A stretch of 64,000 nt of DNA, from NCBI RefSeq assembly GCF_001651855.1, contig NZ_LNQC01000040.1, forward strand, positions 1-64,000, written 5' to 3'. Source of the DNA: Sinorhizobium americanum (GTDB taxonomy: Bacteria; Pseudomonadota; Alphaproteobacteria; Rhizobiales; Rhizobiaceae). The first letter of the stretch is position 1. The number at the start of each line of letters is the position of its first letter. The position numbers and the translations under genes are program-made. Positions 17,430 to 25,689 of the stretch are shown here, in pieces. A model generated the notes under the pieces. It did not search any database. It saw nothing but the letters and a program-made list of their open reading frames with translations, and was not told the DNA's origin.

Positions 17430-17594
17430 ATGCTCTACTATGCCCTCATCTTTCTTGTGGTCGCCATCATAGCCGGCGTTCTCGGCTTCGGCGGCATAGC
17501 CGGCACCTCGGCGGGAATCGCCCAGATCCTGTTCTTCCTGTTCCTGATCTTCCTGGTGGTCTCGCTTGTCATGGGGCTCTTCCGACGAACCTGA
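17430..17594 (+). CDS. DUF1328 small membrane protein (YtjA family)
   Basis: A 54-residue hydrophobic protein: [20 protein letters not shown], then [20 protein letters not shown] and a short VMGLFRRT tail. This is the DUF1328/YtjA signature, with two transmembrane helices joined by [16 protein letters not shown] 17430 is 7 nt after AAGGAG. It has its own GGAAC-N17-CGTT promoter and a terminator at 17669-17695, so it is a single-gene stress transcript. Its molecular role is unknown in any bacterium that I can name. Confidence 0.93.
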   Translation: MLYYALIFLVVAIIAGVLGFGGIAGTSAGIAQILFFLFLIFLVVSLVMGLFRRT

Positions 17595-17668
17595 CGAGAA
17601 CGATCCCCGACTTGCGGAGAGGATTACTCTGCTCCGCGGCAATTCCCGAGACATATCTTCCTTTGCAG

Positions 17669-17695
17669 GGGCGAGGCTTAAAGCCTCGCCCTTTT
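17669..17695 (+). terminator. Intrinsic terminator of the DUF1328 transcript
   Basis: GGGCGAGGCTT (17669-17679) and AAGCCTCGCCC (17681-17691) are perfect inverted repeats followed by TTTT. The realistic stem is 9 bp with a small loop. Confidence 0.85.
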
Positions 17696-17802
17696 CGTGG
17701 CGGCTTTTGCAGTCCCTTGCCCAGCCTGGTTCGCTTGGCTATTCATGCGTGTATCTTCGGGGGTGGCGGCAAAATCACTTGAACTTTGTCGACGAGCGCC
17801 TG

Positions 17803-17828
17803 AACGCCCTGTGTTTGGGTTCTGTTCC
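17803..17828 (-). promoter_or_regulatory. EcfG/RpoE2-type promoter sequence with no obvious gene
   Basis: On the minus strand, GGAAC (17828-17824) and CGTT (17806-17803) are 17 bp apart. Transcription would run toward the hairpin at 17669-17691 and the DUF1328 gene in antisense. No protein gene follows on that strand, so this may be chance, or the promoter of an RNA. Confidence 0.35.
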
Positions 17829-17900
17829 CGAATTTCTCGAGGCGGGAAGGCGGAAGGCGTGACGCATCGATCCAACGGGCGAAAGAACGGGGCATCGTCT

Positions 17901-19154
17901 ATGAAAACTGACGTAGTGGTATTGGGCGCCGGGATCGTCGGCATTTCGACCGCCATTCACCTGGCGCGTCGCGGCAAGTCGGTGGTGCTTCTCGATCGTC
18001 GCGGCGCGGGAGAGGAGACCTCCTACGGCAATGCCGGCCTCATCCAGCGGGAAGGGGTTTTTCCCTATGGATTTCCGCACGATTTCGGCGCGCTCTTCCG
18101 CTACGCGCTGAACAACACGATCGATGCCAGCTATCACTTCCGCGCGCTGCCGAGCCTAGTGCCTTTCCTGGCGCGGTACTGGTGGCACTCGGGCTTCACC
18201 CAGCATCAGCGGATCGCCCATCTCTACGCACCGCTGATCGAGAATTCGATCGCCGAGCACAGCGATCTGATCGACGCATCCGGCGCCGGCGACCTCATCC
18301 GCAAGGACGGCTGGATGAAGGTGTTCCGCACTGAAAAGGAGCGCGACGCAGCCTACAAGGATGCTGAAAAGCTCTCGGCCGGTTTCGGAGTCAATCACCA
18401 GAAACTCTCGACCAGCGAGCTGAAGACCATTGAGCCCTCGATCCAGGTTGAGCTGGCCGGCGGGCTGCGCTGGTCCGATCCCTGGTCGATCCGCGACCCG
18501 CACAGCCTGAACAAGGCCTATCTCGGCTATTTCCAATCGCTCGGTGGCCGGCTTGTCTCGGGCGATGCCGCAACGCTCGAACATATTCTCGAGGGCCCCG
18601 GCTGGCGCGTCGCAACGCCGGAAGGCCCGCTCGAAGCCCGTCAGGTGGTGGTTGCCCTCGGCCCCTGGGCCGACACGGTGACGCGCAAGCTGGGCTACCA
18701 TTTCCCGCTTGCGGTCAAGCGCGGCTATCACATGCACTACGGCACCAAGGACGGTGCACAATTGAACAATTGGGTGCTGGACGAGGAAATGGGCTATTTC
18801 CTGGCGCCAATGCTGCGCGGCATCCGCCTGACCACAGGGGCCGAATTCGCGCTTCGCGATGCGCCGAAAACGCCCGTACAGTTGACCCGCGCGGAGCGCG
18901 TCGCCCGCGAGTTCTTCCCGCTCGCCGAGCGGCGCGACGAGGAGCCGTGGATCGGTGCGCGCCCCTGCACGCCCGACATGATGCCGATCATCGGCAAGGC
19001 TCCCAGACACGAAGGTCTGTGGTTCGCTTTCGGGCATGCCCATCACGGTATGACCCTCGGCCCCGTTACGGGGCGAGCACTTGCGGAAGCGATCACGGGC
19101 GAGAAGACGGTGATCGACCTTGCGCCCTACAGGCCGGACCGCTTCCTCGCGTAA
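17901..19154 (+). CDS. FAD-dependent D-amino-acid dehydrogenase-like oxidoreductase (DAO family)
   Basis: A 417-residue flavoprotein with the dinucleotide-binding motif VVLGAGIVGISTAIHLARRG (residues 5-24) and a DadA-like body (SYGNAGLIQREGVFPYGFP; KRGYHMHYG; the C-terminal MMPIIGKAP with FGHAHHGMTLGPVTGR). It resembles DadA-type dehydrogenases, which oxidatively deaminate D-amino acids and pass electrons to the respiratory chain. Other DAO-family activities such as hydroxyproline or sarcosine oxidation cannot be excluded. The long open frame extends upstream, but ATG 17901 begins exactly at the flavin fold. It stands alone with its own terminator. Confidence 0.85.
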   Translation: MKTDVVVLGAGIVGISTAIHLARRGKSVVLLDRRGAGEETSYGNAGLIQREGVFPYGFPHDFGALFRYALNNTIDASYHFRALPSLVPFLARYWWHSGFTQHQRIAHLYAPLIENSIAEHSDLIDASGAGDLIRKDGWMKVFRTEKERDAAYKDAEKLSAGFGVNHQKLSTSELKTIEPSIQVELAGGLRWSDPWSIRDPHSLNKAYLGYFQSLGGRLVSGDAATLEHILEGPGWRVATPEGPLEARQVVVALGPWADTVTRKLGYHFPLAVKRGYHMHYGTKDGAQLNNWVLDEEMGYFLAPMLRGIRLTTGAEFALRDAPKTPVQLTRAERVAREFFPLAERRDEEPWIGARPCTPDMMPIIGKAPRHEGLWFAFGHAHHGMTLGPVTGRALAEAITGEKTVIDLAPYRPDRFLA

Positions 19155-19182
19155 ATTGCTCGATCTTCCGGAGCAATTTTTT
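19154..19182 (+). terminator. Intrinsic terminator of the DAO-family gene
   Basis: AATTGCTC (19154-19161) pairs with GAGCAATT (19171-19178), followed by four more T. The stem begins within the stop codon. Confidence 0.85.
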
Positions 19183-19191
19183 GTTCGATGT

Positions 19192-19216
19192 GGAACCAAA
19201 GCAGCGGAGGCGTGTT
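19192..19216 (+). promoter_or_regulatory. Near-consensus general-stress promoter
   Basis: GGAAC at 19192-19196 and TGTT at 19213-19216 with a 16-bp spacer; one mismatch in the -10 element. It is about 90 bp upstream of the 81-residue hypothetical gene. Weak evidence alone, but it lies in a region with several exact matches. Confidence 0.35.
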
Positions 19217-19306
19217 TCTCCCGCGGCTGGAGTAAAGGTTCAGTGCGTCCGTCCTTTGCCTTGCAGCCAGCCGCCCCCAATCCGGCGGCGAGGGAGGGCC
19301 GCTTCA

Positions 19307-19552
19307 ATGAAAAAGCAGACGATCGAATTCGCCGGCGAGGCCGTGGGCGCGCTGATCCCCGACAATGGGCAATTGCGTTTCGTGGCGGTCAAATACAGCG
19401 TGTGGTCTCTCGATGGCCGGATCTTTGCGACCTCCGAGGAGGCGCTTCGGGCGGTCGCCTCGCTGCATGTCTTGCGCCAGAGGGAACCGGTCGGGGCAGG
19501 GCCTGCGCCTGCCGGTCACAGCGAAGCGATGGTCAGCGCCTGCCCGGTTTGA
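19307..19552 (+). CDS. Conserved-looking hypothetical protein
   Basis: An 81-residue soluble protein (MKKQTIEFAGEAVGALIPDN; VKYSVWSLDGRIFATSEEAL). ATG 19307 is preceded by GGGAGGG with acceptable spacing. The first 60 residues look like a compact alpha-beta domain and the tail is low-complexity. I recognise no family. It is convergent with mgtC. Confidence 0.6.
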   Translation: MKKQTIEFAGEAVGALIPDNGQLRFVAVKYSVWSLDGRIFATSEEALRAVASLHVLRQREPVGAGPAPAGHSEAMVSACPV

Positions 19553-19595
19553 TACGTCGAAGCGCTTACCTCGCTCGGCGCGTAAGGCCATTCTC

Positions 19596-20159
19596 TCACC
19601 CCCTCCGCTCGCCCGATCCGGAAGCTGCCCCGGCAGTGTCTTTCCGGCGAGGTTCGCCGGCGCCGTCCTCTTCACCCTCGGGTGCCTTCCATTGCAGCGC
19701 CACCTCCATCCGCCCGAGGATGAAGAGGACGATGAGGCTGGCCACCGCAGCGAAGGCGGCAATCAGCCAGAAGCCGAAGCCGATCGACAGACCGACGGCG
19801 CCGGCGAGCCACATGCCGGCGCCTGTCGTCAGGCCTTTGACCTCCCCTTTCGAGAACACGATCATGCCGGCAGCCAGGAAGGCGACCCCTGCGGTCACCG
19901 CTTCGACGACGCGGATCGGGTCGATGCGGACCTCCGGCCCCGACAGGCTCGTCATGTGCACGCTCTCGATCGCGACCACGGCGAAGATCGCCGAAGCAAG
20001 ACTGACGAGGATATGCGTCCTCAGACCGGCGGGTTGCTGGCGCTTTTCGCGTTCTATGCCAATCAGAGCGCCGAGCAGGATTGCTCCCCCCAACCGTGCG
20101 AAGATGACCGGATAGGGCGTGCGTGTCCCAACGAAGATGTCGGCAAGGATCTGGTCCAT
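19596..20159 (-). CDS. MgtC/SapB-family membrane protein
   Basis: A 187-residue inner-membrane protein with the MgtC core: RLGGAILLGALIGIEREKRQ, then GLRTHILVSLASAIFAVVAI, then EAVTAGVAFLAAGMIVFSKG and TTGAGMWLAGAVGLSIGFGF. There are four to five hydrophobic helices. A charged C-terminal tail (about 35 residues, GEEDGAGEP) replaces the soluble ACT-like domain of Salmonella MgtC. It probably modulates membrane potential, ATP synthase or magnesium homeostasis. It lies 118 bp downstream of a same-strand membrane-protein gene with a stress-type promoter and may share its transcript. Confidence 0.9.
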   Translation of the reverse strand: MDQILADIFVGTRTPYPVIFARLGGAILLGALIGIEREKRQQPAGLRTHILVSLASAIFAVVAIESVHMTSLSGPEVRIDPIRVVEAVTAGVAFLAAGMIVFSKGEVKGLTTGAGMWLAGAVGLSIGFGFWLIAAFAAVASLIVLFILGRMEVALQWKAPEGEEDGAGEPRRKDTAGAASGSGERRG

Positions 20160-20277
20160 GAATGTGCGGATCGCGTAGAAGTGGATTGCAAAGCCAAGGC
20201 GACACTACGCCGGAGCGGTGGAGCTCAGATCAAGGGGGCGGAGAGCCTCCTCTCCACCCGAAATCGTCGCTTTCCGG

Positions 20278-20688
20278 TTACTGGGCCGGAGGCGTCTGCG
20301 GCTGCGGTGCCGTTCCTTCAGGTGCCGGCGCCGGTGCCGGGGTCGTCGGCTGAGGTTGCGTTTCAGCCGGTGTCGTGCCCCCTGGCGTTGCGGCCGGCGC
20401 TGTCGCCTCTCCGCTTGTGGCGGGTTGGTCGGTCGCGGGCTCCGTCGTGGTCGTCGTCGAGGAAGTGGGAGTATCCTCCGCATCTCTGGTCAGTTCGGCC
20501 GGGAGCCAAGCAATGAGCGCAAGCACCAGACCGGCAAGCAGTATGACGAGCAACGGCCAAGTGCTGCGGGCGGCGCGCTCCTCATGCACTTCGGGACGCG
20601 GCGCCGGCTGGCCTGTAACCGGATCGACCGGAGGTCTGTCCTTCAACTGGTCGTTTGGGTCCATGGCAGTATCATCCTTTCTGGCCAT
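20278..20688 (-). CDS. Single-helix membrane protein with proline/threonine-rich extracytoplasmic tail
   Basis: A 136-residue protein. The N-terminus is hydrophilic (DPNDQLKDRPPVDPVTGQPA), followed by one transmembrane helix (about residues 43-65, WPLLVILLAGLVLALIAW). The last 65 residues are almost only Pro, Thr, Ala, Gln and Ser (TTTTTEPATDQPATSGEATA). ATG 20688 was chosen; an ATG at 20664 is also possible. The topology suggests an anchored periplasmic linker or cell-wall-interacting tail. A minus-strand GGAAC-N16-CGTT promoter lies about 130 bp upstream, implying general-stress control. No family recognised. Confidence 0.72.
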   Translation of the reverse strand: MARKDDTAMDPNDQLKDRPPVDPVTGQPAPRPEVHEERAARSTWPLLVILLAGLVLALIAWLPAELTRDAEDTPTSSTTTTTEPATDQPATSGEATAPAATPGGTTPAETQPQPTTPAPAPAPEGTAPQPQTPPAQ

Positions 20689-20816
20689 CGTCCTTCGGCG
20701 CCAGCATCTGGCGGCCATGATTCCCTAAATCAGCGGGGACTTAAGGAGGGGCGTTCGACCATCGCAAGTATAACGTAGAGCCTCACCATCGTGGATGGAG
20801 AGGTGCTGCAATATTA

Positions 20817-20841
20817 AACGCGCGAAATATTGCAAGGTTCC
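20817..20841 (-). promoter_or_regulatory. EcfG/RpoE2-type promoter on the minus strand
   Basis: On the minus strand GGAAC (20841-20837) and CGTT (20820-20817) are separated by 16 bp. It faces the proline-rich membrane-protein gene (start 20688) and possibly mgtC beyond it. Confidence 0.68.
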
Positions 20842-20956
20842 GTTGCGGTCCTTCTGAAACACACCTGCGTTGGTAGAAGGTCCTTTACAGAGTGACCGTT
20901 CGACTGCAAGAACTGAACGGGTTTGAGCCGGACGAGCAAGCAGGGGAGGCACGCGA

Positions 20957-22096
20957 ATGACCATGGCCTATGAAATTGGAACCTTCGTCGGACGTGCGTG
21001 GCGCCCGGACGTCGACGGGCCGAGCCTCGTGACCGTCCGAGCGGGAGAATTGATCGACATCACTTCGAAGGCGGTGCCGACGATGCGCGACCTCCTCGAG
21101 CTTCCCGATCCCGTCGCCCATGTGCGTTCGGCCTCCGGAGAGGCCATTGCCTCCGTCGACGCCGTCCTTGCAAAGGCGGAGCCCGGCCGGGACGCGGTTC
21201 ATCTTCTTGCCCCTTGCGACCTTCAGGCGGTCAAGGCCTGCGGCGTCACCTTTGCCCGCTCGATGATCGAGCGCGTCATCGAGGAGCGCGCTGCCGGCGA
21301 CGCCGCGCGGGCCGAGACGATCCGCACGCGGATGACGGCAATCATCGGCAACAGCTTGAGAAACCTGAAGGCCGGATCGCCTGAGGCAGCCGATGTCAAG
21401 TCCGCGCTGATCGAGGAGGGCGTCTGGTCGCAATATCTCGAAGTCGGCATCGGCCCCGACGCCGAGGTCTTCACCAAGGCCCAGCCGCTCTCGGCGGTCG
21501 GCTCAGGTGCGGCGGTCGGCCTGCATCCGATTTCGCGCTGGAACAACCCGGAGCCGGAGATCGTCCTTGCGGTTTCCGACGACGGGCGTGCCAAGGGCGC
21601 GACGCTCGGCAACGATGTCAATCTTCGCGACGTCGAGGGGCGCTCGGCGCTGCTTCTCGGCAAGGCCAAGGACAACAACGCCTCCTGCTCGGTCGGCCCC
21701 TTCATCCGCCTCTTCGACGAGACCTATGCGATCGACGACGTGCGCAACGCCGATCTCGATCTGCTGATCGAAGGCCCGGACGGCTTTCGCCTTAAGGGCG
21801 CCAGCACGATGCGCGAAATCAGCCGCGACCCTCTCGATCTCGTCGCCCAGACGATTGGGCCGCACCACCAGTATCCGGACGGCCTTTTGCTGTTCATGGG
21901 AACGCTCTTCGCTCCGGTCGAGGATCGCGGCGAGCCGGGCCAGGGTTTCACGCACAAGATCGGCGACGTGGTGACGATCTCGAGCCCGGCCCTCGGCAGC
22001 CTCGTCAACACGGTTCGCCTTTCCACCGACTGCCCGCCCTGGACGTTCGGAGCCGCATCGCTGATGCGCAATCTCGCTGACCGGGGCTTGCTTTAG
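20957..22096 (+). CDS. Fumarylacetoacetate-hydrolase-family protein (AraD1-like)
   Basis: A 379-residue cytosolic enzyme of the FAH superfamily. Metal-ligand acidic residues are visible in NNPEPEIVLAVSDDG and the following GNDVNLRDVEGRSALLLGKA. The C-terminal half is the FAH fold and the first 110 residues form an extra domain. The overall layout resembles proteins annotated as AraD1, 2-keto-3-deoxy-sugar-acid dehydratases, rather than true fumarylacetoacetase. ATG 20957 is 7 nt after GGGGAGG. There are no neighbouring pathway genes to identify the substrate, so a general dehydratase/hydrolase on a 2-keto-3-deoxy acid is the safe description. Confidence 0.8.
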   Translation: MTMAYEIGTFVGRAWRPDVDGPSLVTVRAGELIDITSKAVPTMRDLLELPDPVAHVRSASGEAIASVDAVLAKAEPGRDAVHLLAPCDLQAVKACGVTFARSMIERVIEERAAGDAARAETIRTRMTAIIGNSLRNLKAGSPEAADVKSALIEEGVWSQYLEVGIGPDAEVFTKAQPLSAVGSGAAVGLHPISRWNNPEPEIVLAVSDDGRAKGATLGNDVNLRDVEGRSALLLGKAKDNNASCSVGPFIRLFDETYAIDDVRNADLDLLIEGPDGFRLKGASTMREISRDPLDLVAQTIGPHHQYPDGLLLFMGTLFAPVEDRGEPGQGFTHKIGDVVTISSPALGSLVNTVRLSTDCPPWTFGAASLMRNLADRGLL

Positions 22097-22188
22097 AGCG
22101 AGGAGATTGGACCGATTGCATCGGGGCGCCGTTCGACGCAATCTCTGACGGCTGGATTGATCGTTCTTTCAGGGGTTGGGGGGTCGAA

Positions 22189-22554
22189 ATGAAAGTCGCC
22201 TTCGGGTTGGCCGCGGCCAGCCTGTTCGTCGCAGTCGCGGCGTATCCGCTGCGGGCCGAACCGTTGCGCAGCATTGAGGAGGTCAGCAATGCGCTCGGCA
22301 AGTGCTGGACGCCTCCCGCCGGCATCAAGGATTCCTTCGTCACGCTCAAATTCGGCTTCCGCGGCAACGGCACGCTGATGGGCCCGCCCCAGCCGACGGC
22401 GATCCGGGTTACCGGAGACGCAGACCAGCGCAAGGCCTTCGTCGCGGCTGCGATGACAGCGCTCGAGAACTGCATGCCGCTGGAGTTTGCCCCGGAACTC
22501 GCCGACGAAATCGCGGGCAATGTGTTTACGTTGCAGTTCTATTCGGCGGACTGA
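22189..22554 (+). CDS. Small secreted protein, TonB-C-terminal-like
   Basis: A 121-residue protein with a signal peptide (MKVAFGLAAASLFVAVAAYP, cleaved near LRA-EP). The mature part resembles the compact TonB/TolA C-terminal fold: a helix with a Cys (VSNALGKCWTPPAG), beta strands (VTLKFGFRGNGTLMGPP), then a helix with a second Cys (AAMTALENCMPLEF). The two cysteines could form a disulfide. No membrane anchor follows the signal, so it is probably a free periplasmic domain. Its partner is unknown. It is separated from the RTX gene by 165 bp. Confidence 0.72.
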   Translation: MKVAFGLAAASLFVAVAAYPLRAEPLRSIEEVSNALGKCWTPPAGIKDSFVTLKFGFRGNGTLMGPPQPTAIRVTGDADQRKAFVAAAMTALENCMPLEFAPELADEIAGNVFTLQFYSAD

Positions 22555-22719
22555 GGGCCATCACTTGGATCGGCGCGCATTCAGCCGATGCCCGGCCTGT
22601 CTGCCGCTACAACCTCATGATTGCATCCCTGTTCCCGTAGGAACAACTCCTGGCTCTTCCGCAGATTAGCAATTTGCTCACGCCAGATCGGCGCAGCAAC
22701 CCCAACTCTCGAGGAAGCC

Positions 22720-25680
22720 ATGAGCAAAAATGTGAAGTCCAAGGCGCCGCTTCCGGCGGCGCTCGCGCTTGACCCGTTGGCCGCCGGCTACACCATTCCC
22801 GGTGTCGGCAACCAGACGGTGAACGGCGACGGCGGCAGCAACTCAATCGCCGCCGGTTCCGGCGAGGATACGATAACCGGCGGTCTCGGAGCGGATACGA
22901 TCAATGCCGGCACGGGCGATGACGAAATCAGCAACCTCGGCGTCGCGGATCTCGCCGGCGACAGGATCGACGGCGCTCTCGGCTTCGATGAACTCCGCGT
23001 CGATTTCAGCGCATCCGGCAAGGGGGTTTCTTTTGCCGCGTTTGACCCGATCGTCTCGAAATCCGTCTTCGGCGCCACGATCGTCAATGTCGAAAGCTTC
23101 GAACTGGTGGGCAGCAACTACGCCGATACCTTCACCGGCGGCCGCTGGGACGATTGGTTCGAAGGCGGCGCCGGGAATGACGTTCTGAGCGGCGGCATTG
23201 GTGAGGACTGGCTCGAGGGAGACGCCGGCAACGACAGGATTTATGGCGGCAACGGGGGTGATTCCGTGCTGGGGGGCATCGGCGACGACTATCTCTCCGG
23301 CGGTTACGGAATCGACTGGCTTTCCGCGGACGACGGCAACGACACCCTGCTCGGCGGCGCCGGCGGCGACTACCTCTACGGCAGCTACGGGAACGACAAC
23401 ATCAAGGGTGAGAGCGGCACCGATACCATCTCCGGCGGCTCTGGCCGCGACATCATCGATGGCGGCTCGGAGGACGATTATCTCGCCGGCGACGGCGATG
23501 ACGACACGGTCCTCGGCGGGGCGGGCAACGATACGATCCGCCACAACATGGAAAGCTGGGCAGGCGACGGCAAGGACGTGCTCGACGGCGGCGTCGGCTA
23601 CGACGAGGTCGAACTGATCGGTCTCTCTGGAACCTTCACCGCCAAGGCCTCCTCGATCAAGCAGACACTTTCCAACGGCACCACCGTCGTCAATTTTGAA
23701 GCCTACGACATCTACGGCTCGGACGCGACCGACCGGTTCACCGGGTGGACCGGCGCCGATACGCTTTCCGGAAAATCGGGCAACGACACGCTCGTCGGCC
23801 TTGGCGGCAACGATCATCTCGACGGCGGCCTCGGCAGCGACGTCCTCGACGGCGGCGACGGCAACGACCTGTTGATCGTCGGCAGCGGCGGCAAGGATAC
23901 GATCAGGGCCGGCAGCGGCACTGATTCGGTCTGGATCGATCGTTCCGATATCAACAGTGCCATGACCTTCACCGTTTCCGGCACGACCGCCAAGCTTTCC
24001 GATGGAACCGTCGTCACCGATGGCGAGAGCTTCACCATTGACACCGGCAACGGCAGCGACGTCATATCCGCCGGCACTGCGGCGTATATCAACGTCGATG
24101 CCGGCGCCGGCAACAACAGGCTGACCGGCGGCAAAGGCGGCGACAGCTTCTACAGCACCAGCGGCAGCGACACGGTCTTGGGCGGAGACGGTGACGACCG
24201 CATCGCCGACTATGGCGGCGGCACCAACAGGCTCGATGGCGGCAACGGCAACGACACCATTTCCGCTGCGACGGAGACGGGAACGGCACTGACCACCATG
24301 CTCGGTGGCGCAGGCGACGACTCCCTGAGCGTCAACTACGCGGGTGGCTCGACGGCAGGCCGATACGCCGTCGACGGCGGATCGGGAACCGACACGGTCT
24401 GGATCAGCCGGAACGACAGCACGAAGAATCTGTCCTTTGTGCTTTCCGCCAACGCGACGGTGGTCAACGGTGACATCACTGTGAGAAATGTCGAGGTGGT
24501 GAACTTCACCTCAGGCGCGGGGCACGACAGCCTGACGGCTGGCAATCTTGACGACGACCTCAACGGGATGGGCGGCAACGATACGCTGAAGGGTCTTGCC
24601 GGCAACGACGAGCTGACCGGCTGGACGGGCGCAGACAGGCTCTACGGTGGCGATGGCAACGACGTGCTTTGGGCCTGCGGCGGCATCAAGGACACCAGTG
24701 CTGACTGGCTCTACGGCGAGAAGGGCAACGACGTTCTCAACATCAATGCCGGCGACTACGCTTCCGGCGGCGACGGCTTCGACAGTCTTGTTATCGAGTT
24801 CGGCGACGAAACCTTCGACGTGTCCTTCGCCTTCGGAAACGGCCTCGTCAAGGTGAACGCCAACACGTCGTTTACCGGCATGGAGGCGCTCGAATATGTG
24901 GGTGGCTCGGGCAGGGACACGGTGACCGGTAGCGCGCAAATCGATTATCTCGACGGCGGCCTCGGAAACGATACGCTCAGGGGCGGCGCCGGCAATGACT
25001 ATCTGGTCGACGGAAAGGGTAACGACAAACTCTATGGCGATGCGGGCAACGACACGTTCGACCGCTACAACGATGAGACGGGCACCGACTATTTCGACGG
25101 CGGCTCCGGTGTCGACACGCTCGAATTCGACATCGTGTCCGACCGGTCGGTGATCGTCGACCTGGAGAACAGTGCCAGGAACGGCGGGGTGGCGACCGGG
25201 CTGACGCTTGTCAGCATAGAAAACGTTGTCGGCCACAACAACGACGATACAATCCTAGGCAACAGCGCCGGCAACAGCCTCAGCGGTGGGTTGGGGGACG
25301 ACAGGCTCGATGGGCGCGCTGGCAACGACAAGCTCGAAGGGGGTGCCCACGGCGACCTGCTGACCGGCGGCACCGGCGCGGACCAGTTCATCTATGCCTC
25401 GGGTGACTCGATCGGCTCCGGTGACCAGATCACCGACTTCAAGCGCGGCGAGGACAAGCTCGTCATCGACAAGAGCGCGTTCCACTTCTCCAACCTGGTG
25501 CTCTATTCCGGCACGGACCAGAAGGCGACGGGCACGGCCGCCCAGTTCTTCTTCGAGACGGACAATGGCCGCCTCTGGTACGACGCCGACGGCACCGGCA
25601 ACGAGGCCGACGCCGTGCTGATGGCGACGTTGAACAAGGTCACGTCGCTCGCCGCCACCGATTTCCTCCTGGTGGCATAG
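22720..25680 (+). CDS. Large RTX (hemolysin-type calcium-binding repeat) secreted protein
   Basis: A 986-residue acidic, Gly/Asp-rich protein with about 35 nonapeptides of the GGxGxDxLx type, arranged in blocks. Between blocks lie about six linkers of 50-70 residues with a common pattern: GxDxVxID, beta-strand-like text, then ExF/VExV and SGxDxLTG. There is no N-terminal signal. The C-terminus (IGSGDQITDFKRGEDKLVID, then DADGTGNEADAVLMATLNKV, ending DFLLVA) is of the kind recognised by type I secretion systems. ATG 22720 follows GAGGAA. No enzymatic domain is evident, so a structural, adhesive or calcium-binding surface role is likely. No type I secretion genes are nearby. Ca2+ binding is inferred from the repeats. 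Confidence 0.9.
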   Translation: MSKNVKSKAPLPAALALDPLAAGYTIPGVGNQTVNGDGGSNSIAAGSGEDTITGGLGADTINAGTGDDEISNLGVADLAGDRIDGALGFDELRVDFSASGKGVSFAAFDPIVSKSVFGATIVNVESFELVGSNYADTFTGGRWDDWFEGGAGNDVLSGGIGEDWLEGDAGNDRIYGGNGGDSVLGGIGDDYLSGGYGIDWLSADDGNDTLLGGAGGDYLYGSYGNDNIKGESGTDTISGGSGRDIIDGGSEDDYLAGDGDDDTVLGGAGNDTIRHNMESWAGDGKDVLDGGVGYDEVELIGLSGTFTAKASSIKQTLSNGTTVVNFEAYDIYGSDATDRFTGWTGADTLSGKSGNDTLVGLGGNDHLDGGLGSDVLDGGDGNDLLIVGSGGKDTIRAGSGTDSVWIDRSDINSAMTFTVSGTTAKLSDGTVVTDGESFTIDTGNGSDVISAGTAAYINVDAGAGNNRLTGGKGGDSFYSTSGSDTVLGGDGDDRIADYGGGTNRLDGGNGNDTISAATETGTALTTMLGGAGDDSLSVNYAGGSTAGRYAVDGGSGTDTVWISRNDSTKNLSFVLSANATVVNGDITVRNVEVVNFTSGAGHDSLTAGNLDDDLNGMGGNDTLKGLAGNDELTGWTGADRLYGGDGNDVLWACGGIKDTSADWLYGEKGNDVLNINAGDYASGGDGFDSLVIEFGDETFDVSFAFGNGLVKVNANTSFTGMEALEYVGGSGRDTVTGSAQIDYLDGGLGNDTLRGGAGNDYLVDGKGNDKLYGDAGNDTFDRYNDETGTDYFDGGSGVDTLEFDIVSDRSVIVDLENSARNGGVATGLTLVSIENVVGHNNDDTILGNSAGNSLSGGLGDDRLDGRAGNDKLEGGAHGDLLTGGTGADQFIYASGDSIGSGDQITDFKRGEDKLVIDKSAFHFSNLVLYSGTDQKATGTAAQFFFETDNGRLWYDADGTGNEADAVLMATLNKVTSLAATDFLLVA

Positions 25681-25689
25681 CCGATCCCG

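Noticed and set aside
16137-17885. A 16-bp repeat ATCGATCCAACGGGCG near 16137 and again near 17868
   Set aside because: A single 16-bp match within 64 kb is compatible with chance, and the flanks do not extend it.
19192-19216. The near-consensus site as a sixth full general-stress promoter
   Set aside because: The -10 element reads TGTT rather than CGTT; kept only as a low-confidence feature.
22780-25600. Tandem DNA repeats that might be a CRISPR or satellite array
   Set aside because: The repetition is codon-level, from RTX nonapeptides in one reading frame; no spacer/repeat structure.
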